DNA of 46,199 nt from Pseudomonadota bacterium (GTDB lineage Bacteria; Pseudomonadota; Alphaproteobacteria; Caulobacterales; Caulobacteraceae), in assembly GCA_023432855.1 (NCBI GenBank), contig JAEZEZ010000099.1, positions 1 to 46,199 on the forward strand, read 5' to 3'. The translations under genes were made by a program, and so were the position numbers. A model generated the notes under the pieces. That model was not told the origin of the DNA, did not search any database, and saw only the letters and a list, made by a program, of their open reading frames with translations. Below are positions 1 through 10,400 of the stretch, one piece after another (the first letter of the stretch is position 1; every line of letters begins with the position of its first letter).

Positions 1-88
1 CCGCGGGCTGGGGGACTTAGCGCCGCTGGGTATGGGGGGGGGGGGGGGGGGCGGGGGCGGGGGCGGCGACGCCCGGGCCTTTTCCGTT
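1..88. other. Gene-free edge with an 18-G homopolymer
   Basis: No gene is visible. Positions 34-51 are an uninterrupted run of 18 G, followed by C, five G, C, five G and a C-rich stretch. The run lies just beyond the stop codon of the minus-strand regulator, where it reads as poly-C in the 3' untranslated region. It could be a genuine slippage-prone tract or a sequencing or contig-end error; the sequence alone cannot decide. Confidence 0.6.
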
Positions 89-1078
89 TCAGCCCAGCTC
101 GTGGGCCCAGGCCTGGAACTCGGGCGAGGAGCTTTCCAGCACGCCGGACAGAGGCTGGTTCAGGCGCTTGCGGGCCTCGCGCGCGGTCTCGCCGAAGAAC
201 TCCTTGAACGACCGGCTGAAGTGCGCCTCGCTGGCGAAGCCGCACTCGGCGGCGATCTCGGCGATGGTGCGGCCGTCCGTGGCCTGGCCGAGCTTGCGCC
301 GCGCGGCGATCAGGCGCTGGCGCCACAGGTAGCGTGAGACGCCGCCCTGGGGCTCGAACATGCGGTAGAGGGCGGCGCGGGAGACCCCGACCTCGCGCGC
401 CAGGGTCTCGGGCGTCAGGTCGCGATCACCCAGGCGCTGGCGCAGCACCTGCTGCACCCGGGTGAAGACCATGGCGCCGGTCTCGCCGCCGCCGTGGGCC
501 TGGGCGAAGGCGGCGCCCAGCAGGTTGCGCGTGGTCTCGCCCAGGTATTCCGCGGCGTCGGCGCTGAGCCCGGGCAGGGCCTCGCGCAGTCCCAGCACAT
601 GCTGGCGCAGCAGCCGCGCCGCCTCGCCCGAGAGCTTGGCGCCATGCGCGCGCCTGGAGATGTGGGCCAGCACGCCCTGCTCGGGCCGCGCCACGCCGAC
701 CGTGACCGCCTCCAGCGCCGTGGTGGTCATGGTCATGGGGCGGGCCAGGTCCAGACAGAGGATGTCACCTTCCTGAGCGACCCCGCGCACGCCCTCGAAG
801 TCGAAGTCGATGCGGCCGCGGACGACCAGCTGAAACATCAGGTGGCTGAGCCCGTCGGCGGCGATGCGCGCGGGCGAGCGGGCGAAGGTCAGGCCCCCGA
901 CGTCGGAATCGTGCAGCATCACGCAGCCCAGCCGCCAGGTGACGATGCGGGCATGAAAGCCGCGCTCCGGCCCCCAGGACTCGAACGCCGCCCCGATCAG
1001 GCCGGCGTAGCCCTCGTAGGCCGCGGCTTCGTCCATGCCTTCGCTGTCGAAGCGGACTGAGGGGATGGGGGGGCTCAT
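89..1078 (-). CDS. AraC-family transcriptional regulator
   Basis: A 329-residue DNA-binding regulator with the usual size and layout of AraC proteins that carry an N-terminal cupin-like sensor domain. Residues about 1-210 are the sensor or dimerisation part (similar in style to AraC_binding_2). The last 110 residues hold the double helix-turn-helix: the first around LAREVGVSRAALYRMF and the second around IAEIAAECGFASEAHFSRSF, with the typical F-x-x-x-F-G-E-T end. The ATG at 1078 has a GGAG-type ribosome binding site (GCGGAGCGAC) directly upstream. The gene is transcribed away from the giant RTX gene across a 378-base shared intergenic region, so it is a candidate regulator of that gene or of itself. 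The ligand cannot be predicted. Confidence 0.93.
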   Translation of the reverse strand: MSPPIPSVRFDSEGMDEAAAYEGYAGLIGAAFESWGPERGFHARIVTWRLGCVMLHDSDVGGLTFARSPARIAADGLSHLMFQLVVRGRIDFDFEGVRGVAQEGDILCLDLARPMTMTTTALEAVTVGVARPEQGVLAHISRRAHGAKLSGEAARLLRQHVLGLREALPGLSADAAEYLGETTRNLLGAAFAQAHGGGETGAMVFTRVQQVLRQRLGDRDLTPETLAREVGVSRAALYRMFEPQGGVSRYLWRQRLIAARRKLGQATDGRTIAEIAAECGFASEAHFSRSFKEFFGETAREARKRLNQPLSGVLESSSPEFQAWAHELG

Positions 1079-1097
1079 GTCGCTCCGCTGCAGAACC

Positions 1098-1125
1098 GCG
1101 TTATGCGATTGATTACGTGCGACAA
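1098..1125 (-). promoter_or_regulatory. Possible promoter of the AraC-type gene
   Basis: On the minus strand TTGTCG (1120-1125) is followed after 16 bases by TAACGC (1098-1103), about 20 bases before the start codon. This resembles the -35/-10 arrangement of alphaproteobacterial housekeeping promoters, but the -10 match is weak. It is called from spacing and position only. Confidence 0.25.
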
Positions 1126-1247
1126 TTATCGCGTGTGCTGAGACGCGCGGTCAATCCTTTGGGACGCTGCGGCAATCCGCTTTGACGCCGCATGGGCCAG
1201 TATCGGAGCGGGGGGAGCGCAGCGCCTCTGTCGCTGCGCGAGTCGAT

Positions 1248-1288
1248 GGCCGCGCCGCCGGGACGGGGACTTCCCGGGCGGCGCGGCC
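1248..1288. promoter_or_regulatory. Strong GC stem-loop upstream of the first RTX gene
   Basis: The arm 1248-1263 pairs with 1272-1288 in a 16-bp stem with one bulged C around an 8-base loop (CGGGGACT). No T-tract follows on either strand, so it is not a canonical terminator. It lies about 170 bases before the RTX start and about 110 bases upstream of the candidate promoter. It could be an operator, an attenuator-like structure, or an end mark for transcripts entering from either side. The rest of 1079-1456 holds no gene. Confidence 0.5.
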
Positions 1289-1319
1289 TCGACAGCCGCA
1301 GGCCGGACAATCCCCCTCA

Positions 1320-1336
1320 CTCGCCCCAGGGGCGAG
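1320..1336. promoter_or_regulatory. Perfect 8-1-8 palindrome, candidate operator
   Basis: CTCGCCCC, a single A, then GGGGCGAG form a perfect dyad of 17 bases. A one-base centre cannot fold as a hairpin, so it is more likely a protein-binding site. It lies about 40 bases upstream of the candidate -35 element of the first RTX gene. A palindrome of pure GC letters can arise by chance in DNA of this composition. Confidence 0.3.
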
Positions 1337-1373
1337 GCGACGCTTGGTCGCGCATCCGGTGGGGGACCCGCTG

Positions 1374-1402
1374 TTGCAACGCCCGGTTTCCTCTGGTCTA
1401 GC
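1374..1402 (+). promoter_or_regulatory. Possible promoter of the first RTX gene
   Basis: TTGCAA (1374-1379), a 17-base spacer and TCTAGC (1397-1402) resemble an alphaproteobacterial sigma-70-type promoter. The predicted start point leaves a leader of about 45-50 bases that ends in a TAAGGA ribosome binding site (1443-1448) before ATG 1457. This is inference from motif and spacing. Confidence 0.3.
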
Positions 1403-1456
1403 TCAGCCCCGCTCGCAAATCCCTGAAATACCGTCGTTTTTGTAAGGATTCCCCTC

Positions 1457-4400
1457 ATGCGCCGCACCACCCTTGAGCCGGTCGACCTGACCGGCGGCGA
1501 GTTCGCCGCCGTCACCCTGCTGCAGCGCGTGCAGGCCCTGGCGGCCGAACTGGAAGCGCAGGCGAAGGGCGAGGCGCCGAAGGAGACCTTCTTCGTCGCG
1601 GAGCAGCCGGGCACGACCTGGGCGGTAATCAACGGCACGAACGCCGGCGAGACGCTGAACGGAACGGCCGGGGACGACGTGCTGTCGGGCCTGGGCGGCA
1701 ACGACGTGCTCAACGGCGGCGACGGGAACGACGTGCTGATCGGCGGCGCGGGCGTGGACACCTTCAACGGCGGCGCCGGGATCGATACCCTCAGCTTCGA
1801 GAACGAGACCGGACCGTATGGGATCAAGGTGATCCTCAACGAGGCCTATACGGCCTACGCCTCCGACACCTATGCGACTCCGGGCTACAGCGAATATCGC
1901 GAGTACATCACTGGCGTTGAGAACGTCATCGGGTCGAAGAACAACGATCAGATCAGCGGCACGAATGGCGAAAACCTTCTGGAAGGCCGCGACGGCGCCG
2001 ACAGGCTCTGGGGTTATGACGGCGACGACATCCTGATTGGCGGCAAGGGCGACGACATCCTCTGGGGGCAGGGCGGCGCCGACACCTTCGTGTTCGCCGC
2101 CGGCGACGGCCACGATTCCGTCTATGATTTCGTCTCAGGCGAGGACACGGTCGAGATCACCGGCTTCTCCAGCTACACCCTGGTCCAGGAAGGCGGCGAC
2201 ACCCGCGTGGTGCTCGACGCCAACAACTCCATCCTGCTGGTCGGGGTGGCGCCGGCCGCCGTCGCGCCCGGAGACGTCGTCCTGTCGGGCGGCACGACCG
2301 GCACGGCGGGCGACGACGTGCTGGTGGCCACCGCAGGCGACGACGTCATCGACGGCCAGGGGGGCAACGACACCGCCAGCTTCGCGGACGCGACCTCCGG
2401 CGTGTCGGTCGACCTCACGATCACGGGCGTTCAGGGCACGGGCGGTTCCGGATACGACCAGCTCATCTCCATCGAGAACCTGATCGGATCCGATTTCGAC
2501 GACACGCTGATTGGCGACGACGGGGACAACGTTCTCGCGGGCGGCGCCGGGGACGACATCCTGATCGGCGGGGGCGGCGACGACGTTCTGATCGCCGGCC
2601 CTGGATTCAACGACTTCCAGGGCGGCGACGGCGTCGATACGGTCGATATGTCGGCGATCGCGACCGGCGTGACCATCGCGCTCGGCTGGTTCGGCTGGCA
2701 AGGCGGCGCCCGCTTTACGGATGTCGAGAACCTCATCGGCACGGCCTTCGCCGATAATCTGAGCGCGAACATCAGCAGCGGCTCGCTCTACGGAGGCGCC
2801 GGCGACGACGTGCTGCGCGCCGTCGGTTATGGCGACAGCCTGTTCGGCGAAAGCGGCGACGATGTCCTCCATGCCGGCCCGATGGCGGATGTCCTGGACG
2901 GGGGCGACGGCAACGATACGGTCAGCTTCGCCACCGCCGCGTCCGGCGTGAGCGTGAACCTGTCGGTCGTCGGGCCCCAGAACACCGGCGGCTCCGGCAG
3001 CGACGAACTGATCTCGATCGAGAACCTGATCGGGTCGAGCCACGGCGACACGCTCTACGGGGACGGCGTCGCCAACCGCCTGGAAGGCGGCGGCGGCGAC
3101 GACCACATCGTCGGGGGCGGCGGGGACGACGTCGTGCTGGGCGGCGCGGGCGCCGACAACCTGCACGGCAACTACGGCAACGACTACTTCCACGGCGGCG
3201 ACGGCGACGACTTCATCTCGGCCTGGAGCGGCGACGACGTGATCGTCGGCGGCGTCGGGAACGACACGATCACGCTCGTCGAAGGCGTCGCGGGCGCCGA
3301 CACCCTGGTGTTCGCGGCCGGCGACGGACACGACCAGGTCACCGGCTTCGTCCCGGGCCAGGACTCCATCCAGGTTACGGGCTTCGCCAGCTTCTGGCTG
3401 GTCCAGGAGGGCGCGCACCTGCGTGTGGTGTTCGACGCCAACAACTCGATCCTGCTTCTGAACACAGACAAGGCCGACTTCGACCCGGCCACCGACATCA
3501 ACATCCCGATGATCAATGTCGTGACCGGCACGGCCGGCGACGACGTTCTTGCGGCGACCGCCGACGACGACCGCTTCCAGGGCGGCGAGGGCAGCGACAC
3601 CGTCAGCTTCGCCGGCGCCACGGCGGGCGTCACGGTCGACCTGACCGTGACGGGTCCCCAAGACACCGGCGGCTCGGGCGAGGACGAGTTCGTCTCGATC
3701 GAGAACCTGACCGGCTCGAGTTTCAACGACGTGCTGACCGGCGACGCGGGGAACAACGTGCTCGAGGGCGGTGCGGGCGACGACGTGCTCAACGGCGGCG
3801 ACGGCGACGACGTCCTTATAGCCGGCCCGGGAGACGACGTGTTCGATGGCGGCTCCGGCTTCGATACGCTCACCTTCGCCAACGCCGCCTACGGCGTTGA
3901 TGTCCGCGCGAGCAGTCTGGGTGACACCGGACAAGGATACGACTGGATCCGCTCGGTCGAACAGATCATTGGCTCCGACTTCAACGACTGGATTGTCGGC
4001 AACGAGAGCAGCAACGACATTTTCCACGGCGGCGGCGGAGACGACTTCCTCTACGGCGGCGATGGCGACGATTTCCTGTACGGCGGCGATGGCAACGATT
4101 GGATTAGCGGCGGCACCGGCACCGACTGGATCGACGGCGGAGATGGCGACGACGACATCGTGGCCCAAGGCATCGGCGTCAAAACGATCATTGGCGGCAA
4201 GGGTGACGATCTGATCTCCCTCTCGACCACCCACACCACCTTGAAGTTCGCTGCCGGAGATGGCCACGACACCGTCTATGGGTTCAGCTCTTCCAGCGAT
4301 TTCATCGAGGTCACGGGGTTCGACAGCTTCACCCTCGTGCAGGAGGGGAATGACCTCCGGATCGTGTTCGATTCGGACAACTCGATCCTGCTCCTCGACC

Positions 4401-7400
4401 AGCGCAGGGAGTATTTCGATCTCAACGCGGTAAACATCCCGCTGGCGGTCAATGCCGTGACCGGCACGGCTGGCGACGATGTGCTGCTGGCCACCGGCGA
4501 CGACGACCGCATCGACGGCATGGGCGGCAGCGACACCGTCAGCTTCGCCGGCGCCACGGCGGGCGTCACGGTCGACCTGACCGTCACCGGCGCGCAGGCG
4601 ACGGGCGGCTCTGGCAATGACGAGCTGATCTCCATCGAGAACCTGACCGGCTCGAGTTTCAACGACGTGCTGACCGGCGACTCGGGGAACAACATCCTGA
4701 TCGGCGGGGCGGGGAACGATATCCTGAACGGCGGCGATGGCGATGACGTCCTGATCGGCGGCGCGGGAAGCGACACCCTGAACGGCGGCGCGGGCGTCGA
4801 CACCGTCAGCTTCGCCAACGCTACGGGTGGCGTGCGCGTCCGCCTGGACGACGCCACCCCCAACGCGATCTACGGCTTCTCCACCGACACGCTCTCGAGC
4901 GTCGAGAACATCATCGGCTCGGCCTTCGACGATTACCTCTATGGCGACGCCGGCGTGAACGTGATCCGTGGCGGGGCGGGGAACGACTTCGTCATCGGCC
5001 GCGGCGGCGCCGACTTCCTCTACGGCGAGGACGGCGACGACCTGTTCAACCTCGACGATGGCGACGTGGCCGAGGGCGGCGCCGGCGCGGACACCTTCAT
5101 CTCCCTGAGCGGCCACAGCGTCATCAACGACTTCACCGTCGGCGAAGACTTCCTGGACGCCCTTGGCTACCGGACGGTGAACCTGGTCCAGGAAGGGGAC
5201 GATGTCCGCGTCGTCTTCAGCGCGAACCACTCGGTCCTGCTGAAGGACATCACGGTCGCCGAGATCGACCCGGCCGACTTCGACTTCGCCATCACCATGC
5301 ACGGATCGGAGGACGGCGACGTCCTGACCGGCAGCGGCGCCTCCGACTATATCCTCGGCAACGGGGGCGACGATGTCATCGTCACCGGCGACGGCCGCAA
5401 CTACGCCTTCGGCGGCGAGGGGAACGACCACATCACCGGCGGCGCGAGCCTCGACCGCCTCTACGGCGGCGCCGGCGACGACGTGATCGTCATCGGGCCC
5501 GGCGGCGCGGATTACCTCAACGGCGGCCACGGGAACGACACCGTTTCCTTCGAACAGGCCAGCTCCTACGTCCGGGTGACCCTGGGCACTACGGCTAGCC
5601 AGGACACCCGCGGGGGCGGGAACAACGTCTACCTGGCGTCCTTCGAAAACGTCGTCGGCTCGGACTTCAACGACTTCATTTACGGCAACCTGGAGCACAA
5701 CGTACTCCAAGGCGGCGCGGGCGACGACGTGCTGGCCGGGTTCGGCGGCAACGACGTGTTGATCGGCGGCGGTGGGCACGACGCCCTGATCGGCGGTTCT
5801 GGAGATGACATCCTGGTCGCCGGCGGGGGCGACACCCTGGTCGGTGACGCGGGCTTCGACACCGCCGACTTCAGCGGCGCCGCCGGGCGGCTTCACCTCT
5901 ACCTGGGCAATGGCGGCGGCTATGTGGACGCCGGCGGCGTGCAGTTCGTCTACACCTCCTCCATCGAGCGCGTCGTAGGCACGGCCTTCAACGACTACAT
6001 CCGCGACGACATGGACGACTCCTCGGACATCGTCATCGAGGGCGGTGCGGGCGACGACATCATCGCCGCGCTGAGCGGCGGGCAGCGCACGATCGCGGGC
6101 GGGACCGGCGACGATACCATTCACCTGGCCTATGGCGCCGCTTCGGTCCTGCAGTTCGCGGCCGGCGACGGCGAGGACACGATCTGGGGCTTCACTTCTG
6201 GCCGGGACACCATCCAGGTCAGCGGCTTTGCCAGCTTCACCCTGGTGCAGGAGGGCCCGCACCTGCGGGTGGTGTTCGACGAGGACAACTCGATCCTGCT
6301 GCGGAACGTCGACAAGGCCGACTTCGACGTCGCCACCGACATCAACATCCCGCTGGGGATCAACGAGGTCGACGGCACGGCCGGCGACGACGTGCTGCTG
6401 GCCACCGACAACGACGACCGCATGGACGGCATGGGCGGCAACGACACGGCGAGCTTTGCCAACGCGACGGCCGGCGTGACGGTCGACCTGACCATCGCGG
6501 GGCCGCAGAACACCGGCGGTTCGGGCGTCGACGAGCTGATCTCGATCGAGAACGTCATCGGCTCGAACTTCGGCGACGTGATCACCGGTGACAACGGCGA
6601 CAACGTGCTGGACGGAAAGCAGGGTTACGACGTGATCTCGGGCGGCGGCGGCGACGATGTGCTGTCGGCCCAGAGCGGCGTCCTGGACGGCGGATCGGGC
6701 GACGACACCTTCGACGCCTCGGGCTGGTTCAACGCCGAGATCGACCTGGCGGCCGGGACCGCGACGGGCAACTACGCCAGCGTGACCCTCGCCGGCATCG
6801 AGAACGTCCAGGGCGGGTCGTCGGACGACGTCATCCTGGGCGACGCGGGCGCCAACGCCCTCGCCGGCGGCGCGGGCGACGACCGGCTTTCCGGACGGGG
6901 CGGTGACGACCTGCTGACGGGGGGCGCGGGCGCGGATGCGTTCGTGTTCGCGGCGGGCCACGGCCACGACACCATCACCGACTTCGCGCCGGGCGTGGAC
7001 TCGATCGAGGTCACCGGCTTCACCAGCTACACCCTGGCGCAGCAGGGCGCGGACCTGCGCATCGTGTTCGACGCCAACAACTCGATCCTGCTGCAGAACG
7101 TGGACGCGGCCGACTTCGAGGCCTCGGACATCAACATCCCGATGCTGAACGAGGTCGACGGCACGGCCGGCGACGACATCCTGCTGGCCACCGCGGGGGA
7201 CGACCGCTTCGACGGCATGGTCGGCAGCGATACGGCGAGCTTCGCGGGCGCCGCGAGCGGCGTGACCGTGGACCTGACGGTCGCGGGTCCGCAGAACACG
7301 GGCGGTTCGGGCCATGACGAGCTGATCTCGATCGAGAACCTGATCGGCTCGGCCTTCAACGACGTGCTGACCGGCGATGCGGGGAACAACATCCTGGTCG

Positions 7401-10400
7401 GCGGCGCCGGGGCCGACTGGCTGGTCGGCGGCGACGGCGACGACGTGCTGTTCAGCGGGCACCAGTCCGGACTGGCCCCGGCGGCGGCCGACCGGCTCTA
7501 CGGCGGAGCGGGGAACGACCTGCTCGTCGTCGGCGCCGGCTACGGCTCGATCGCCGACGGCGGCGAGGGCGTCGACACCATCAGCTTCGCGCACTTCACG
7601 CCCAACAACCTCGGCAATGGGGTCAATGTACTGCTGAACAGCGGCTTCGCGATGCAGGGCAACACTGGCATCTACATGCTGGTAAGCGGCGTCGAGAACG
7701 TCATCGGCTCCGAGTACGGCGACGTCATCTACGGCGATGACGAAGCCAACCTTATCGAGGGTCGCGGCGGCGACGACGGCAACCTGCGGGGCTTCGGCGG
7801 GGACGACGTCATCCTGGGGGGCGATGGTGATGACCAGATGCGTGGCGAGGACGGCGACGACCGACTCGAGGGCGGCGCGGGTCAGGACCTCCTGCGGGGC
7901 GGCGAGGGCGACGACCTGCTCTACGGCGGGACCGGAAACGACTGGATCTTCGCGGAAGCGGGCGTCGACCGGGTCGAGGGGGGCGCCGGCGACGACCGGA
8001 TCTTCCTGGCGGGCTCCGGCCACGCGACCCTGGTGTTTGCCGCTGGCGACGGCCATGACACGGTCTACGACTTCGTCACCGGCGGAACGGACGACCGTAT
8101 CGAGGTCAGCGGGTTCGACGCCTTCACCATGGTTCAGGAAGGCGCGCACCTGCGCCTGGTGTTCGACGAGAACAACTCGATCCTGCTGAGGAACACCGAC
8201 CGGGCCGACTTCGACGCCGCGACCGACATCAACATCCCCCTGGCGATCAACTACGTCGACGGCACGGCGGGCGACGACGTGCTGTTCGCGACCTCGGGAG
8301 ACGACCGTTTCGACGGCATGGCGGGCAGCGACACGGTCAGCTTCGCGACCGCGACCTCGGGCGTGACCGTGGACCTCACGGTAACGGGCCCGCAGGCCAC
8401 GGGCGGTTCGGGCGTCGACGAACTGATCTCGATCGAGAACCTGATCGGCTCGAACTATGATGACGTGCTGATCGGCGACGACGGGGACAACACCATCAAC
8501 GGCGGCCTGGGCGCCGACCTGCTCCGCGGCGGCGGCGGCTATGACCGCATGTACGCCGGGACAGGCGACCGGGTTTACGGCGACGGCGGCGACGACCTCG
8601 TCTTCATCAGCGGCGTGGCGGACGTCCACGGCGGCGAAGGAAGCGACGTCCTGTGGGCGAACGGCTCCTCAGGCCTGATCGCCGACCTTTCGGCAGGGAT
8701 GGTCTCATTCCAGGGCGCGTCCGGGTCCGCCGTTATCAGCGGGTTCGAGAACCTCTACGGCTCGATCCACGCCGACGTGCTCACCGGCGACGCGGGCGCC
8801 AACACGATCGTCGGAGCGGACGGGAACGACGTCCTCGACGGCGGAGCCGGGAACGATCGGATCGATGGCGGCCTGGGCGCCGACACCCTGAGGGGCGGTG
8901 AAGGCAACGACATCATCACAACAGGCGGCGGCGACGACACCGTCGAAGGCGGGGCGGGGGATGACGTCATCTCGGCCGGCGCCGGCGCCCTGACCGTCTC
9001 CGGCGGCGCGGGGACCGACACCCTGTCGTTCGCGATGGCGACTTCTGGCGTCACGGTCTCCCTGGCCGGCGCCTCGGTGCAGACCACGGGCATCGGCACG
9101 CTTGTGCTCAACGGCGACGTCGAGAACCTGACCGGCTCGGACTTCAACGACCGGCTCACGGGCAATGCGGCCGCCAACACCCTGACCGGCGGGGCCGGCG
9201 ACGACGTGCTGAACGGCGGCTCCGGCGCCGACACCACGATCGGCGGGTTCGGCAATGACTGGCACTTCGTCGACACTGCGAACGACACCGTGGTCGAGCT
9301 TGCCGGCCAGGGCTTCGACCGCGTCTTCGCCTCCACCAGCTGGGCGCTGGGCGCCGGCATGGAGGTCGAGATCCTGTCCACCGCCTTCCAGGACGGGACC
9401 CAGGCCATCGACCTGACCGGCAACGAGCTGGCCAACACCATCGTCGGCAACAACGGGGTCAACATCCTGACCGGCGGGGCGGGCGACGACCGGCTGCTGG
9501 GCCACGGCGGCGACGACGTGCTGATCGGCGGCGCGGGCGACGACCGGATGGACGGCGGCCTGGGCGTGGACACGGCGGACTTCCACGGCGCGACCGGCGG
9601 GGTGACCGTCAATCTCGCCACCCAGTCGGCGACGGGGCAGGGGAACGACGTCCTGCTCGACATCGAAAACGTCATGGGCTCCGCCTTCAACGACGTGCTG
9701 AACGGTTCGGCGGCGGCCAACGTGCTGACCGGCGGGGCGGGCGACGACCGCCTGGACGGCCGCGCCGGCGCCGACACCACCTTCGGCGGGCTCGGCGACG
9801 ACTGGCACTTCGTCGACAACGCGGGCGATATCGTCGAGGAGCTGTCCGGCGAGGGCTTCGACCGGGTGTTCGCCTCGACCAGCTACGTGCTGGCCGCGGG
9901 CGCCGAGATCGAGATCCTGTCCACCAACCTGCAGGCGGGTCTGGCGGCCATCGACCTGACCGGCAACGCGTTCGGCCAGTCGATCGTCGGCAACCAGGGC
10001 GCCAACCGGCTCGACGGGGGCGGCGGCGACGACGTGCTGATGGGCCACGGCGGGGACGACTTCCTGATCGGCGGCCTGGGCGACGACCGCATCGACGGCG
10101 GCCTCGGCTTCGACACCGTCGACTTCTCGGGCGCCGCGGCGGGCGTGAACGCCAACCTGACGACGCGGATCGCCACCGGCGAGGGCGCCGACACCCTCAT
10201 CGACATCGAGCGGCTGGTCGGCACGGCGTTCAGCGACGTGCTGGTCGGCGCGGCCGGCGCCAACACGCTGGAAGGCGGCGCGGGCGACGACCGGCTGGAC
10301 GGCCGCGGCGGCCTCGACGTCACCGTCGGCGGGCTGGGCAACGACTGGCACTACGTCGACAACGCCGGCGACACGGTGGTGGAGCTGGCGGGCCAGGGTG

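Noticed and set aside
2135..8629. A 2164-codon open frame on the minus strand opposite the first RTX gene
   Set aside because: RTX codons of the form GGC, GAC and GCC read as GCC, GTC and GGC on the other strand, which contain no stops. The product is a monotonous Val-Ala-Asp-Gln string without domains or a ribosome binding site.
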